From Halomonas binhaiensis (GTDB lineage: Bacteria > Pseudomonadota > Gammaproteobacteria > Pseudomonadales > Halomonadaceae): DNA of 64,000 nt. The stretch lies in the NCBI RefSeq assembly GCF_008329985.2, contig NZ_CP038437.2:3968001-4032000 (forward strand). The letters are read 5' to 3'. Of the stretch, positions 8,966-17,737 are shown piece by piece (the first letter of the stretch is position 1; each line of letters starts with the position of its first letter). The position numbers were made by a program, and so were the translations under genes. The notes beneath the pieces were generated by a model that saw only the letters and a program-made list of their open reading frames with translations, was not told the DNA's origin and ran no database searches.

Positions 8966-11900
8966 CCACCAGCATCATGCTTGATCCGGTCACGCTGCCT
9001 CTCGACGGCAACCGGCTGATAGAGGCCAGCGCCGGGACCGGCAAGACCTTTACCATCGCCTTGCTGTACGTGCGCCTGGTCCTCGGCCCCAGACCCTGCA
9101 CTGCCGATGGCGAACCGGATACTGCTGCCTTTCCACGTCCGCTGACACCGCCTGAAATTCTGGTGGTGACCTTTACCAATGCCGCCACACTGGAGCTACG
9201 CGACCGCATTCGTGCACGCCTGGTGGAAGCGGCAGAGCTTTTTCAACAACCCGTTCAACAACCAACTCAACAACAGGCGCCGCAATCAACAGAGCCGCAG
9301 GATGCCGACAACGCAGGCGATCCCCTGGTGCGCCTGCGCAACCAGTGGCCACAGGAACACTGGCCCGCCTGTGGTCGGCGCTTGCAACTGGCCGCGGAAT
9401 GGATGGACGAAGCGGCCATCTCGACAATCCATTCCTGGTGCCACCGCATGCTCAGCGAGCATGCCTTCGACAGCGGCAGCCTGTTCTCGCTTTCCCTGGA
9501 AACCGATCAGAGCGAACTGGAACTGGACGTCGCCCGTGACTATTGGCGCACCTTCCTCTATGCATTGCCCAGCGAATATCTCGACCAGCTCACGAGTCAT
9601 TGGGAAACGCCGGAAGCCCTGCACAAGGCCCTGGGAAGATTGTTGCCCCATGCTGAAAGCCTGGACGAAGCTCCAGTTCCTCTGGAAACCTTTGAGCATG
9701 TCAGTGCCGAAACCGAGCACTGCCTTGCCGAACTCAAGGCACCCTGGCCTGCCTGGCTGGATGAGATGGAGGCCGTACTTGAAGATGCTGCTTCGCGCAA
9801 AGCCTTCAATGGCCAGAAGTTCAACTCCCGGAGTCGCGCCAACTGGCTCGCCGCCCTGCGCCAGTGGGTGGAAGATCCAGGCCAGAAACAGCCTGTCCTG
9901 AGCGATGCCGCCTGGAAACGTCTCACCCCGCAAGGCATGGCCGATATCTGGAAAGAGGGTCCACCGCCGGACTTGCCCGCCCTGAATGCACTGGCCGAAC
10001 TGCCTGCGCACTTGAACGACCTGCCCGACGCCTACCCGGCACTGGTCAGTCACGCGGTGCGCTGGATGGCGGAGCGCCGCCGCCAGGCCCAGGCCCGCCG
10101 GGCAGAAATTGGTCCCGATGACCTGCTGATTCATCTGGATCGAGCGCTTTGCGGAAGCGATTCCGCTCAGGCTGGTTCTCAAGCCGACTCTCAGAGCAAA
10201 CGGCTGGCCGAACGTATCCGGCGTCAGTTTCCCGTGGCCATGGTCGACGAGTTCCAGGACACCGACCCGGTGCAATATCGCCTGTTTGATCGTGTCTATC
10301 GGCTCAGTGGCAATGACAGCCCCGAGGAGGAAATCGAGCCGAGCGCCGTATTGCTGATTGGCGACCCCAAGCAGGCCATCTACGCTTTCCGTGGCGCCGA
10401 TATCCATACCTACCTGGAAGCCCGGCATGCCACCCAGGGACGTCATGCCACACTGGGCAGAAACTTCCGCTCCACCGAAGCCATGGTCCGCGCCGTCAAC
10501 CACTGCTTCGCGCAGGCCGAAGGTTATGCCAGTGGCGCATTCCTGTTTCGGCATGGCACCGACAACCCCTTGCCCTTTGTACCCGTGGCAGCCAACGGTC
10601 GCGACGAAACCCTGATGGACAATGGCACGTCATTACCTGCCCTGACGCTGTGGTATCAGGACAGCGAAGACGACGTATCCGGGGGTAGCTATTCCAAGGG
10701 CAGCGACTCCAAGGGCAACTATTCTAAAGGCCACTACCGCGAGACCATGGCCGAAGCCTGCGCCAGCTATATGACCAGGCTGCTGATCGGTGCCCGCGAG
10801 GGGCGTACCGGCTTCAGCTCTCCCACAACCGACTCTTCCACAACCGGTTCTTCAACAGACAAGCATGCTGAGTTGCGGGAGTTGACACCGGGCGAGCTGG
10901 CGGTACTGGTCAACAATGGCAGCGAAGCGCGCGCCATTCGCCAGGCCCTGTCGCGGCGGGGAATAAAGAGTGTCTATCTGTCGGACAAGGACGGCGTCTT
11001 CGCGACGCCAGCCGCTGTGGAAATCGAAACCTGGTTGCGCGCTGTCAGCCATCCGGACGATGGGATGGCCTTGCGCGCCGCATTGGCCACCCCCAGCTTG
11101 GGGCTACGCCTGGATGAGCTGGATGCATTGTCCAGTGCGCGGGAGCAGGATGACCTGGCCTGGGAACGCCGGGTGCTGCAGTTCCGAGACTATCGCCAGC
11201 GTTGGCGGCGACAGGGGGTCCTGCCGATGCTTCGCCGCCTGCTGGGCGACTTCAATGTCGCGGCCCGCCTGCTGGCCGACCAGGAGCGTGGCGAGCGCCA
11301 TCTCACCGATCTGCTGCACCTTGGAGAGTTGCTTCAGCAAACCAGTCAGGAGCTGGATGGCGAGCATGCGCTGATCCGCTACCTGGCCGAGGGCCGACAG
11401 GCAGACCCCGCGCGGGATGATCGCCACCGGCTACGCCTGGAAAGTGATGCTGACCTGGTGCAGGTCGTGACCATCCACAAATCCAAGGGGCTGGAATACC
11501 CCCTGGTGTTTCTACCCTTCATCGCCAGTTTCAGGGAACAGAAAAAGACCGATGTCCCATTGTGGTGGCACGACGGCCAGCACAAACGACTGGCCCTGCA
11601 AGCCAGCGACGAGATTCTCGAACACGCTGACCGAGAACGCCTGGCCGAGGATCTGCGCAAGCTGTATGTGGCCTTGACCCGGGCACGTCACGCCTGCTGG
11701 CTTGGGCTGGCTCCATTGCCGCAACTCGAACGCAGCGCCATCGGTTACTTGCTCGGCGGAGGCGAAGCCCTGGGGCCGAACAACCTGAAGATGGTGCTGT
11801 CGCGCCTGGCTGCCGGAGAAGCCTCCATTGCCCTGACCGCTTTGCCGGAAGCCGACACCACCCGGCTCACATCCGACACTGACAACGTACTGCTCGAACC

Positions 11901-13041
11901 TGCCCGAACCCCACGACGGGCGGCCAGGGAGCACTGGTGGATTGCCAGCTATTCCGCACTGCAGCTCGGCAGCTTGCGTAGCTCTACCTCCACCGCTCAG
12001 CACAGCTTGATGCTGGATGACCGCATCGATACGGCTTTCCAGGCTATTGAGTCTCCCGGCGATACACTGCAAGACAGCGAATCCCGGAAGCACGCCGAAC
12101 CCACCACCGCCTTGGAAGCCAATGTCCGCGAGCTGGCCTTCGAGCCGGATGATAAACGCGGTGCCATGCTCCCCGCGGCCACCAGCTTGCACCGCTTTCC
12201 CCGCGGGCCCGCCGCAGGCACTTTCCTGCATGGTCTGCTCGAGTGGGCAGGCGAGCAGGGGTTTGCTAATGCCCTGGAGGAGCAACGCTTGGCCGACATG
12301 GTCCAGCGCCGCACCCGCCTGCGCGGGTGGGAAGACTGGGCCTCCCCCCTGTGCCAGTGGTTGACCCAGCTTGTCTCGACCCCGCTACCTCTTCCTTCGG
12401 CGCCCCCTATGGCACTGCAAGATATCCATGGCTACCAGGTCGAACTGGAGTTCTGGCTTGCCAGCCACAACGTCGACACCCGGCGCCTGGATGATCTGGT
12501 CAGCGCCAATCTGCTACCCGGCCATCCTCGTCCACGCCTGGAGGCCGATACCCTGAACGGCATGCTCAAGGGGTTCATTGATCTGGTGGTGGAGCACCAT
12601 GGTCGCTTCTACGTGGTGGATTGGAAATCGAACTACCTGGGTGATGACGACTCGGCCTACCATGCCGATGCCATGCGCGATGCCGTCCTGAGCAAGCGCT
12701 ACGATGTCCAATACGCCCTTTATCTGCTGGCCCTGCATCGCCTGCTGGCTGCGCGACTGCCTGACTACGATAGTCAGCAGCACCTTGGCGGTGCCATCTA
12801 CGTGTTCCTGCGTGGTATCACCGCCAGCAGCCGCGGCGTTCATGCCGAGTGTCCAGCGCCCGCCTTCATCACGGCATTGGATGAGCTGTTTCGTGGTGCA
12901 CCTTCAGTGACGAAAGAGCCTTCAGCCAAAAAAGAGCCTTCAGCTAAAGAAGAGCCTTCAGCTAAAAAAGAGCCCTCAGCTAAAGAAAAGCCTTCAGCGA
13001 TAAACGAAACGCCCGCAGCCAAAGGAGAACATCGCCAATGA
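8962..13041 (+). CDS. recB: Exodeoxyribonuclease V subunit beta (RecB)
   Basis: A 1359-residue UvrD-like 3'-5' helicase plus nuclease, the motor and cutting subunit of RecBCD. Walker A (ASAGTGKT) lies near residues 22-29, the Walker B region VDEFQDTDPVQY near 427, GDPKQAIYAFRG near 467, and QVVTIHKSKGLEYP near 834. The C-terminal nuclease retains FLHGLLEW, GFIDLVVE and VVDWKSNYLG (about 1090-1225), so the catalytic His, Asp, Asp and Lys are present. Unusual additions are a Ser/Lys/Gly-rich insertion near residues 570-595 and a C-terminal EPSAK pentapeptide repeat tail. The stop overlaps the recD start by four bases. Confidence 0.96.
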   Translation: MTTSIMLDPVTLPLDGNRLIEASAGTGKTFTIALLYVRLVLGPRPCTADGEPDTAAFPRPLTPPEILVVTFTNAATLELRDRIRARLVEAAELFQQPVQQPTQQQAPQSTEPQDADNAGDPLVRLRNQWPQEHWPACGRRLQLAAEWMDEAAISTIHSWCHRMLSEHAFDSGSLFSLSLETDQSELELDVARDYWRTFLYALPSEYLDQLTSHWETPEALHKALGRLLPHAESLDEAPVPLETFEHVSAETEHCLAELKAPWPAWLDEMEAVLEDAASRKAFNGQKFNSRSRANWLAALRQWVEDPGQKQPVLSDAAWKRLTPQGMADIWKEGPPPDLPALNALAELPAHLNDLPDAYPALVSHAVRWMAERRRQAQARRAEIGPDDLLIHLDRALCGSDSAQAGSQADSQSKRLAERIRRQFPVAMVDEFQDTDPVQYRLFDRVYRLSGNDSPEEEIEPSAVLLIGDPKQAIYAFRGADIHTYLEARHATQGRHATLGRNFRSTEAMVRAVNHCFAQAEGYASGAFLFRHGTDNPLPFVPVAANGRDETLMDNGTSLPALTLWYQDSEDDVSGGSYSKGSDSKGNYSKGHYRETMAEACASYMTRLLIGAREGRTGFSSPTTDSSTTGSSTDKHAELRELTPGELAVLVNNGSEARAIRQALSRRGIKSVYLSDKDGVFATPAAVEIETWLRAVSHPDDGMALRAALATPSLGLRLDELDALSSAREQDDLAWERRVLQFRDYRQRWRRQGVLPMLRRLLGDFNVAARLLADQERGERHLTDLLHLGELLQQTSQELDGEHALIRYLAEGRQADPARDDRHRLRLESDADLVQVVTIHKSKGLEYPLVFLPFIASFREQKKTDVPLWWHDGQHKRLALQASDEILEHADRERLAEDLRKLYVALTRARHACWLGLAPLPQLERSAIGYLLGGGEALGPNNLKMVLSRLAAGEASIALTALPEADTTRLTSDTDNVLLEPARTPRRAAREHWWIASYSALQLGSLRSSTSTAQHSLMLDDRIDTAFQAIESPGDTLQDSESRKHAEPTTALEANVRELAFEPDDKRGAMLPAATSLHRFPRGPAAGTFLHGLLEWAGEQGFANALEEQRLADMVQRRTRLRGWEDWASPLCQWLTQLVSTPLPLPSAPPMALQDIHGYQVELEFWLASHNVDTRRLDDLVSANLLPGHPRPRLEADTLNGMLKGFIDLVVEHHGRFYVVDWKSNYLGDDDSAYHADAMRDAVLSKRYDVQYALYLLALHRLLAARLPDYDSQQHLGGAIYVFLRGITASSRGVHAECPAPAFITALDELFRGAPSVTKEPSAKKEPSAKEEPSAKKEPSAKEKPSAINETPAAKGEHRQ
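12905..13000 (+). repeat. 15-bp tandem repeat encoding the EPSAK tail of RecB
   Basis: The 3' end of recB contains about six imperfect copies of a 15-bp unit coding for Glu-Pro-Ser-Ala-Lys (alternating AAA and GAA at the variable Lys/Glu codon). Because 15 is a multiple of three, copy number can change without breaking the reading frame. E. coli RecB has no such tail after its nuclease domain. Confidence 0.85.
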
Positions 13042-15179
13042 GCCAGCATCACCCCGCCCTGAGCGATCGCGGCACGTTGCTTGCCCTGCTCGATCGTTGG
13101 GTGACACGCGGCTGGCTCAAGGAACTGGACCGGACGTTTGCAGAGTTCCTTGTCCAGGAATGTCCCGATGCCCCGCCGTTGTTGCTGCTGGCAGCGGCGC
13201 TGACCAGCCATCAACTGGGCCGGGGCCACTTGTGCCTCGACCTGGCCGAGACCTTGAACGTTCCCGACCTAGCCCTGTCCTTGCCACCGGAAGGAGATGG
13301 GCTGGAGGACCTGCCACCTCTGCCAAGCCAAGTGCTGGCCGAATTGAGCACGGACGAATGGGCTGCGGCTCTGGCACACCCGCAACTGGTCGGTCATGGG
13401 CACGGAGTAACCCCCCTCGTCGCAGAGAGCGTCGGGCATGACGCTAACATCACGACACGCCTGTATCTGCGCCGCTACTGGCAGCATGAGCAGGATATTC
13501 GACATAGCATCTCTGCCCGTCTCGAAACGGCAGCATCGAATCCTGACGACTTTGCCACGCCCCTGGATGCGTTGTTCCCCCGCGCCACAGACATCGATTG
13601 GCAACGCCAGGCCTGTGCCCTCGCTGCCCGCTCGCCATTCGCCGTCATCACCGGGGGACCCGGTACCGGCAAGACCACCACCGTCGTCAAGCTGCTGGCC
13701 CTGCTGCAGAGCCATGCTCTCAAGCAAGCCGGCCGAGCCTTGCGCATTCGCCTGGCAGCCCCTACAGGCAAGGCAGCGGCCCGGCTCAATGCCTCCATTG
13801 CCGCCCAGGTGGAAAACCTGATGCTGGATGGTCTCAGCGAGGATCCCCAGCGATTGCGCGATGCCATCCCCAGCGAGGTTGTCACATTGCATCGCCTGCT
13901 GGGCTCACGCCCGGACACTCGGCGCCTGCAGCACAACGCACAATCGCCTTTGGCACTCGACATGCTGGTGGTGGACGAAGCATCCATGGTCGATGTAGAG
14001 ATGATGGCAGCGTTGCTCAAGGCTTTGCCAAACCAGGCACGCCTGGTACTGCTTGGCGACAAGGATCAGTTGGCTTCGGTGGAAGCCGGAGCCGTGCTGG
14101 GAGACTTGTGCCGACGCGCCGAGGGCGGCCATTATCTCCCGGAAACTGCCGCCTGGCTTCGCACCGCCACCGGCCAGAGCCTGCCGAATGATGTCATCGA
14201 TGCCAACGGCCTCAACCTGGATCAGGTCGTGATGATGCTGCGTGTCAGCCACCGCTTTGACGCATCAAGCGGCATTGGACAACTGGCCAAGGCCGTCAAT
14301 GCCGGGGCTCCAGATGCCGCTCGGCGCATTCTCAACCAAGGCTTTCCGGATCTGGTCGGCCTGTCGCTGTCCGCCGATGATGCAACCACGGGGAAACGGC
14401 TTGAACAGCTGGTTGTCGAGGGGTCGGCTCACAAGGCAGGCAATGCAGCAAAAGGCTACCGTCATTATCTGGATGTCATGCTCCGGACACGCCCTGCACA
14501 TCAAGCCGCCGGCACGCCTGACATGAATATCGACGGCAATGTCAGCCACAGCAATGCCAACGACGGCAACCTGGTGTGGGATGACTGGGCCAGGCGTGTG
14601 CTCCACGCTCATGGCAGTTTCCAGTTGCTGTGTGCCTTGCGCCGGGGACCATGGGGAGTGGAAGGGCTCAATATCCGGATTCGCCAGGCCCTTTCCCGTA
14701 GCGGCTGGTTGCCGGGCTGGACCGCCGAGGTGTCGGAGGAAACCTGGTATCCCGGCCGGCCTGTCCTGATCACTCGTAATGACTATGGCCTTGGCCTGAT
14801 GAATGGCGATATCGGCATCACCCTGGCCCTCCCTGACCCGGAGCATGCTAGAGGTACCACGCTTCGAGTTGCCTTTCCGGCGACGGATGGCAGTGACCGC
14901 ATTCGCTGGGTGCTACCCGCCCGCCTGCGCGATGTCGAAACAGTTTTCGCCATGACAGTGCACAAGTCACAAGGCTCCGAGTTCGAGCACACCGCCCTGG
15001 TCCTGCCGAATGCCCCCAACCCCATCCTGACTCGGGAACTGGTCTACACCGGCATCACCCGAGCCCGACACTGGCTGACACTGGTGGAAAACGGGCACGG
15101 CATCCTCGACCAGGCCATCACCCGTCGGGTGATACGCGCCAGCGGCCTGAATTGGGAGCCTTCTCTATTCCCATCATGA
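13038..15179 (+). CDS. recD: Exodeoxyribonuclease V subunit alpha (RecD)
   Basis: A 713-residue superfamily 1B 5'-3' helicase, the fast motor of RecBCD. Walker A (GGPGTGKTTT) is near residue 205, followed by APTGKAAARL, VVDEASMVD, GDKDQLASVEAG, and the C-terminal motif MTVHKSQGSEFEH and TGITRARHWL. It is somewhat longer than E. coli RecD (608) because of inserts, for example a Asn/Gly-rich stretch near residues 490-515 (DMNIDGNVSHSNANDGN). The start overlaps the recB stop, which completes a translationally coupled recCBD operon. Confidence 0.96.
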   Translation: MSQHHPALSDRGTLLALLDRWVTRGWLKELDRTFAEFLVQECPDAPPLLLLAAALTSHQLGRGHLCLDLAETLNVPDLALSLPPEGDGLEDLPPLPSQVLAELSTDEWAAALAHPQLVGHGHGVTPLVAESVGHDANITTRLYLRRYWQHEQDIRHSISARLETAASNPDDFATPLDALFPRATDIDWQRQACALAARSPFAVITGGPGTGKTTTVVKLLALLQSHALKQAGRALRIRLAAPTGKAAARLNASIAAQVENLMLDGLSEDPQRLRDAIPSEVVTLHRLLGSRPDTRRLQHNAQSPLALDMLVVDEASMVDVEMMAALLKALPNQARLVLLGDKDQLASVEAGAVLGDLCRRAEGGHYLPETAAWLRTATGQSLPNDVIDANGLNLDQVVMMLRVSHRFDASSGIGQLAKAVNAGAPDAARRILNQGFPDLVGLSLSADDATTGKRLEQLVVEGSAHKAGNAAKGYRHYLDVMLRTRPAHQAAGTPDMNIDGNVSHSNANDGNLVWDDWARRVLHAHGSFQLLCALRRGPWGVEGLNIRIRQALSRSGWLPGWTAEVSEETWYPGRPVLITRNDYGLGLMNGDIGITLALPDPEHARGTTLRVAFPATDGSDRIRWVLPARLRDVETVFAMTVHKSQGSEFEHTALVLPNAPNPILTRELVYTGITRARHWLTLVENGHGILDQAITRRVIRASGLNWEPSLFPS

Positions 15180-15237
15180 CCCTGTCATATGAACGCGCCA
15201 GGATGATCGCTCAATGAACACCAGCAGATGACGCTAC

Positions 15238-16464
15238 ATGACGACCTCTTCCTCGTATTCATCCTTGCGTGAAATTTTCCGCGCCTTCCTGGTGTTGGGG
15301 CTTACCTCCTTCGGTGGCCCCGTGGCCCATCTTGGATATTTTCGCCAAGCTTTCGTCGCTCGCCGAGGATGGCTGAGCGAAAGCAGTTATGCCGACCTGG
15401 TGGTGCTATGTCAGTTCCTTCCCGGTCCGACAAGCAGCCAGGTAGGGTTATCCATCGGCCTGATGCGCGGAGGACTCAAGGGGGCACTGGCTGCCTGGTT
15501 GGCTTTCACCCTGCCTTCTGCCCTGGCCATGATGCTATTTGCCCTCGGAGCTTCCGCCATGGGCGGGCCACTGGGCGAATCGCTGATACATGGTCTCAAG
15601 CTGGTAGCAGTGGTGATCGTGGCCCAGGCCGTGCTGGGCATGGCGCGCAGTCTTTGCCCCGATGCCATTCGGGCTTCCATTGCGGCCCTGGCCATCGTAA
15701 TGATCGCCATGGCTGATCACATTGGTGCAGCAGTATTTGGCCAGGTCATCGCCATCGCGAGTGGTGCCCTGATCGGGTGGGGCCTGTGGCGTGATGAGAA
15801 GGAACATGACGCCTCTGCCCACAAGGACCTTCAGATGGTGTTTGGCGTCCCGCTCCCACCCTGGTTGCCTGCCCTGTCGTTGAGCCTGTTTGTCGTGCTA
15901 TTGGCAGGGCTGCCGCTGCTGGCTCTGGTGAGTCAACACCTGGGGCTGGGGCTGGCAGATGCGGCCTTCAGAGCCGGTGCTCTGGTGTTTGGCGGTGGCC
16001 ATGTCGTGCTGCCCCTGCTGGAAGCCGAGACAGTCGGGCCGGGCTGGGTGACACAGGATGCCTTTCTGGCGGGATATGGTGCAGCACAGGCAGTACCCGG
16101 ACCGTTATTCACCTTTGCGGCCTACCTGGGAACCGAGGCAGGAGATGGCAGCCTGTTACTCGGCCTGGTGGCGCTGATCGCGATTTTCCTGCCGGGAACA
16201 CTGCTGGTCACAGGATTGCTGCCACTATGGCAACAACTCCGTACCCGTCGTGGTCTACAGGCCGCCATGCGTGGGGCCAATGCAGCCGTCGTCGGCCTGC
16301 TGGGGGCGGCACTCTACGACCCGGTATGGAAAACCGCCGTGACCTCCATGAGCGACCTGTCCATCGTCGTCATCGGGTTCGTCATGCTGGTGGCCTGGCG
16401 CCTGCCACCCTGGACTGTCGTGCTGTTGTGCCTGGGCATCGGACTGATCCAGGGGCTGATCTGA
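15238..16464 (+). CDS. chrA: Chromate transporter, bidomain CHR family (ChrA-like)
   Basis: A 408-residue inner-membrane protein built from two homologous CHR domains. The N-terminal one contains FGGPVAHLGYFRQAF and CQFLPGPTSSQVG; the C-terminal one contains FGGGHVVLPLLEAE and AAQAVPGPLFTFAAYLG, the typical paired signatures. About ten hydrophobic helices are visible. Bidomain CHR proteins export chromate; some homologues have unknown substrates. It follows recD by 58 bases and could be read through from that operon, although no regulator gene (chrB) is adjacent. Confidence 0.9.
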   Translation: MTTSSSYSSLREIFRAFLVLGLTSFGGPVAHLGYFRQAFVARRGWLSESSYADLVVLCQFLPGPTSSQVGLSIGLMRGGLKGALAAWLAFTLPSALAMMLFALGASAMGGPLGESLIHGLKLVAVVIVAQAVLGMARSLCPDAIRASIAALAIVMIAMADHIGAAVFGQVIAIASGALIGWGLWRDEKEHDASAHKDLQMVFGVPLPPWLPALSLSLFVVLLAGLPLLALVSQHLGLGLADAAFRAGALVFGGGHVVLPLLEAETVGPGWVTQDAFLAGYGAAQAVPGPLFTFAAYLGTEAGDGSLLLGLVALIAIFLPGTLLVTGLLPLWQQLRTRRGLQAAMRGANAAVVGLLGAALYDPVWKTAVTSMSDLSIVVIGFVMLVAWRLPPWTVVLLCLGIGLIQGLI

Positions 16465-16490
16465 GTGCACTCAAACCTGGCCCCGAGGAT

Positions 16491-17228
16491 TCAGGCAGAG
16501 ACCGTGTGGGCTGCCTTGAGGCGATAGAACTCACTGACGATATCGTCCATAGCCTCGGCATCATAGGCGCACAGGCCACTGACCACGAGTTTCTTGGAGC
16601 CCACGCCGATATCCTCTCCGTCGGCCTTGATGCCAAATTCCAGGCTGACATCCCCCCGTTTGCCAAGCACGGCAAGCTCGGAGTCGCGAAGCTGCAGCTC
16701 GGGTTGCAATGCATCGAGCCTGTCCAGTGAAAAGCCCATGCTGTCGTAGATCACCAGCGGGCGCTTGGGATTGAACATCACGCCATGCTGCTGCATCAGC
16801 GGCTTGAGGTAGTGAGGAAAGTTCTTGCCCGAAAATGCTACATAGCAACGTGTGAAGGCTTCGATCACGCTGGCGTCCTGAGTGGTCTCACCGCGCCGCA
16901 TCACTTCGAGATAGCACTTGCCTTCGTCATCGAAGACGCGAATCACACCATCATCACTAGAAGCAAAGGTCAGCGAGCGGTCTGCTCCCACCATGGCCAG
17001 GAAACGAAAACTCATATGCTGGGACAATCCGAAACGCGATAGCACCAGGGCGAACAGCAGGTCGCCAGGCACGCAGAAACGCCGTGCCCCCGGGGTATGA
17101 ATGGGGTTGAAATCACCCGCGATGCGCTTGGCAAAGCGGCTTGCCTGGTCGGCCGAAATCAGAATGCGATCGTCGACACAGCGGTGAAATTCGTCGAGAA
17201 ACATGTGACAAACGCCTGGCTGGATCAT
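16491..17228 (-). CDS. DUF3581 family protein
   Basis: A 245-residue soluble protein recognised as DUF3581, a gammaproteobacterial family of unknown function. The first eight residues may not be translated: an internal ATG at 17204 begins MFLDEFHRCV, which looks like a family N-terminus, and neither start has a clear ribosome-binding site. Visible features include FAKRIAGDFNPIHTPGARRF, a segment resembling hotdog-fold dehydratase motifs (D-x-N-P-x-H). This hints at a thioester- or acyl-related role, but that is only an inference. It is convergent with the chromate transporter gene. Confidence 0.8.
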   Translation of the reverse strand: MIQPGVCHMFLDEFHRCVDDRILISADQASRFAKRIAGDFNPIHTPGARRFCVPGDLLFALVLSRFGLSQHMSFRFLAMVGADRSLTFASSDDGVIRVFDDEGKCYLEVMRRGETTQDASVIEAFTRCYVAFSGKNFPHYLKPLMQQHGVMFNPKRPLVIYDSMGFSLDRLDALQPELQLRDSELAVLGKRGDVSLEFGIKADGEDIGVGSKKLVVSGLCAYDAEAMDDIVSEFYRLKAAHTVSA

Positions 17229-17505
17229 GAGAGAAGGAGAACGTTCCTGCTCCCCCGAACCCGCATAATGCCATAGAACATGCCCTCTGAGCAGGCAAAT
17301 GGCGTGACCGAGCGACGCACAATGGGCGTATTGCCTTATTCAGCGTACTTTGCTTTGCACTTTTGCCTTCGCCTCGCGCCTCTCATCGACGCCCTTCAGA
17401 TGAACATTAAGGCAGGAGTCCTCCCCCACCTTTTGCCGCATATTGCGCCGCAAAAGCCTGTGCTAGGCTCAATCTCGATTTCTCACCTTTTCCATACACT
17501 TAGGA
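17229..17505. other. Intergenic region upstream of the DUF3581 gene, no gene seen
   Basis: This stretch holds the divergent upstream regions of the DUF3581 gene and nhaD. The longest plus-strand frame (17280-17513) codes for 77 residues without recognisable features and runs into the dispersed repeat, so I do not call it a gene. Confidence 0.5.
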
Positions 17506-17715
17506 ATCGCTGAATAAATCAGCCGAGCGGAATGAAGCACAAGGCGCACGGCGCGCAACAACCGGAGCCTATGGGGTATAGGTGAGGATGGTGAGCACCG
17601 CGCACCAATTCGCAGGGAGCGAATTGGAACATCCTTCGGATGGCCCGAAGGGTAGCCGCCATGGATGGCGGCTATAGCACAGTGATTCGCACGCGCAGGC
17701 ATTTATACAGTGTTT
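17506..17715. repeat. Dispersed intergenic repeat, copy 3
   Basis: This copy has the same core as copy 1 (GCTGAATAAATCAGCCGAGC, then CACAAGGCGCACGG, CGGAGCCTATGGGGTATAGG and GTGAGCACCGCGCA). It ends with the ATTCGCACGC...GCATTTATAC element that flanks copy 1. Between core and end it carries an extra ~75 bases made of small inverted repeats (CCAATTCGC...GCGAATTGG at about 17607-17629 and TAGCCGCCATGGATGGCGGCTA). It lies directly upstream of nhaD. Confidence 0.8.
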
Positions 17716-17737
17716 CCCTTACTCGGGACTCGTCGTC

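Noticed and set aside
9286..10554. A 422-codon minus-strand frame opposite recB
   Set aside because: Antisense to conserved helicase motifs, with composition typical of a shadow frame and no homology that I recognise.
17280..17513. Small plus-strand frame of 77 codons upstream of nhaD
   Set aside because: No ribosome-binding site or homology, and its 3' end lies in the dispersed repeat.
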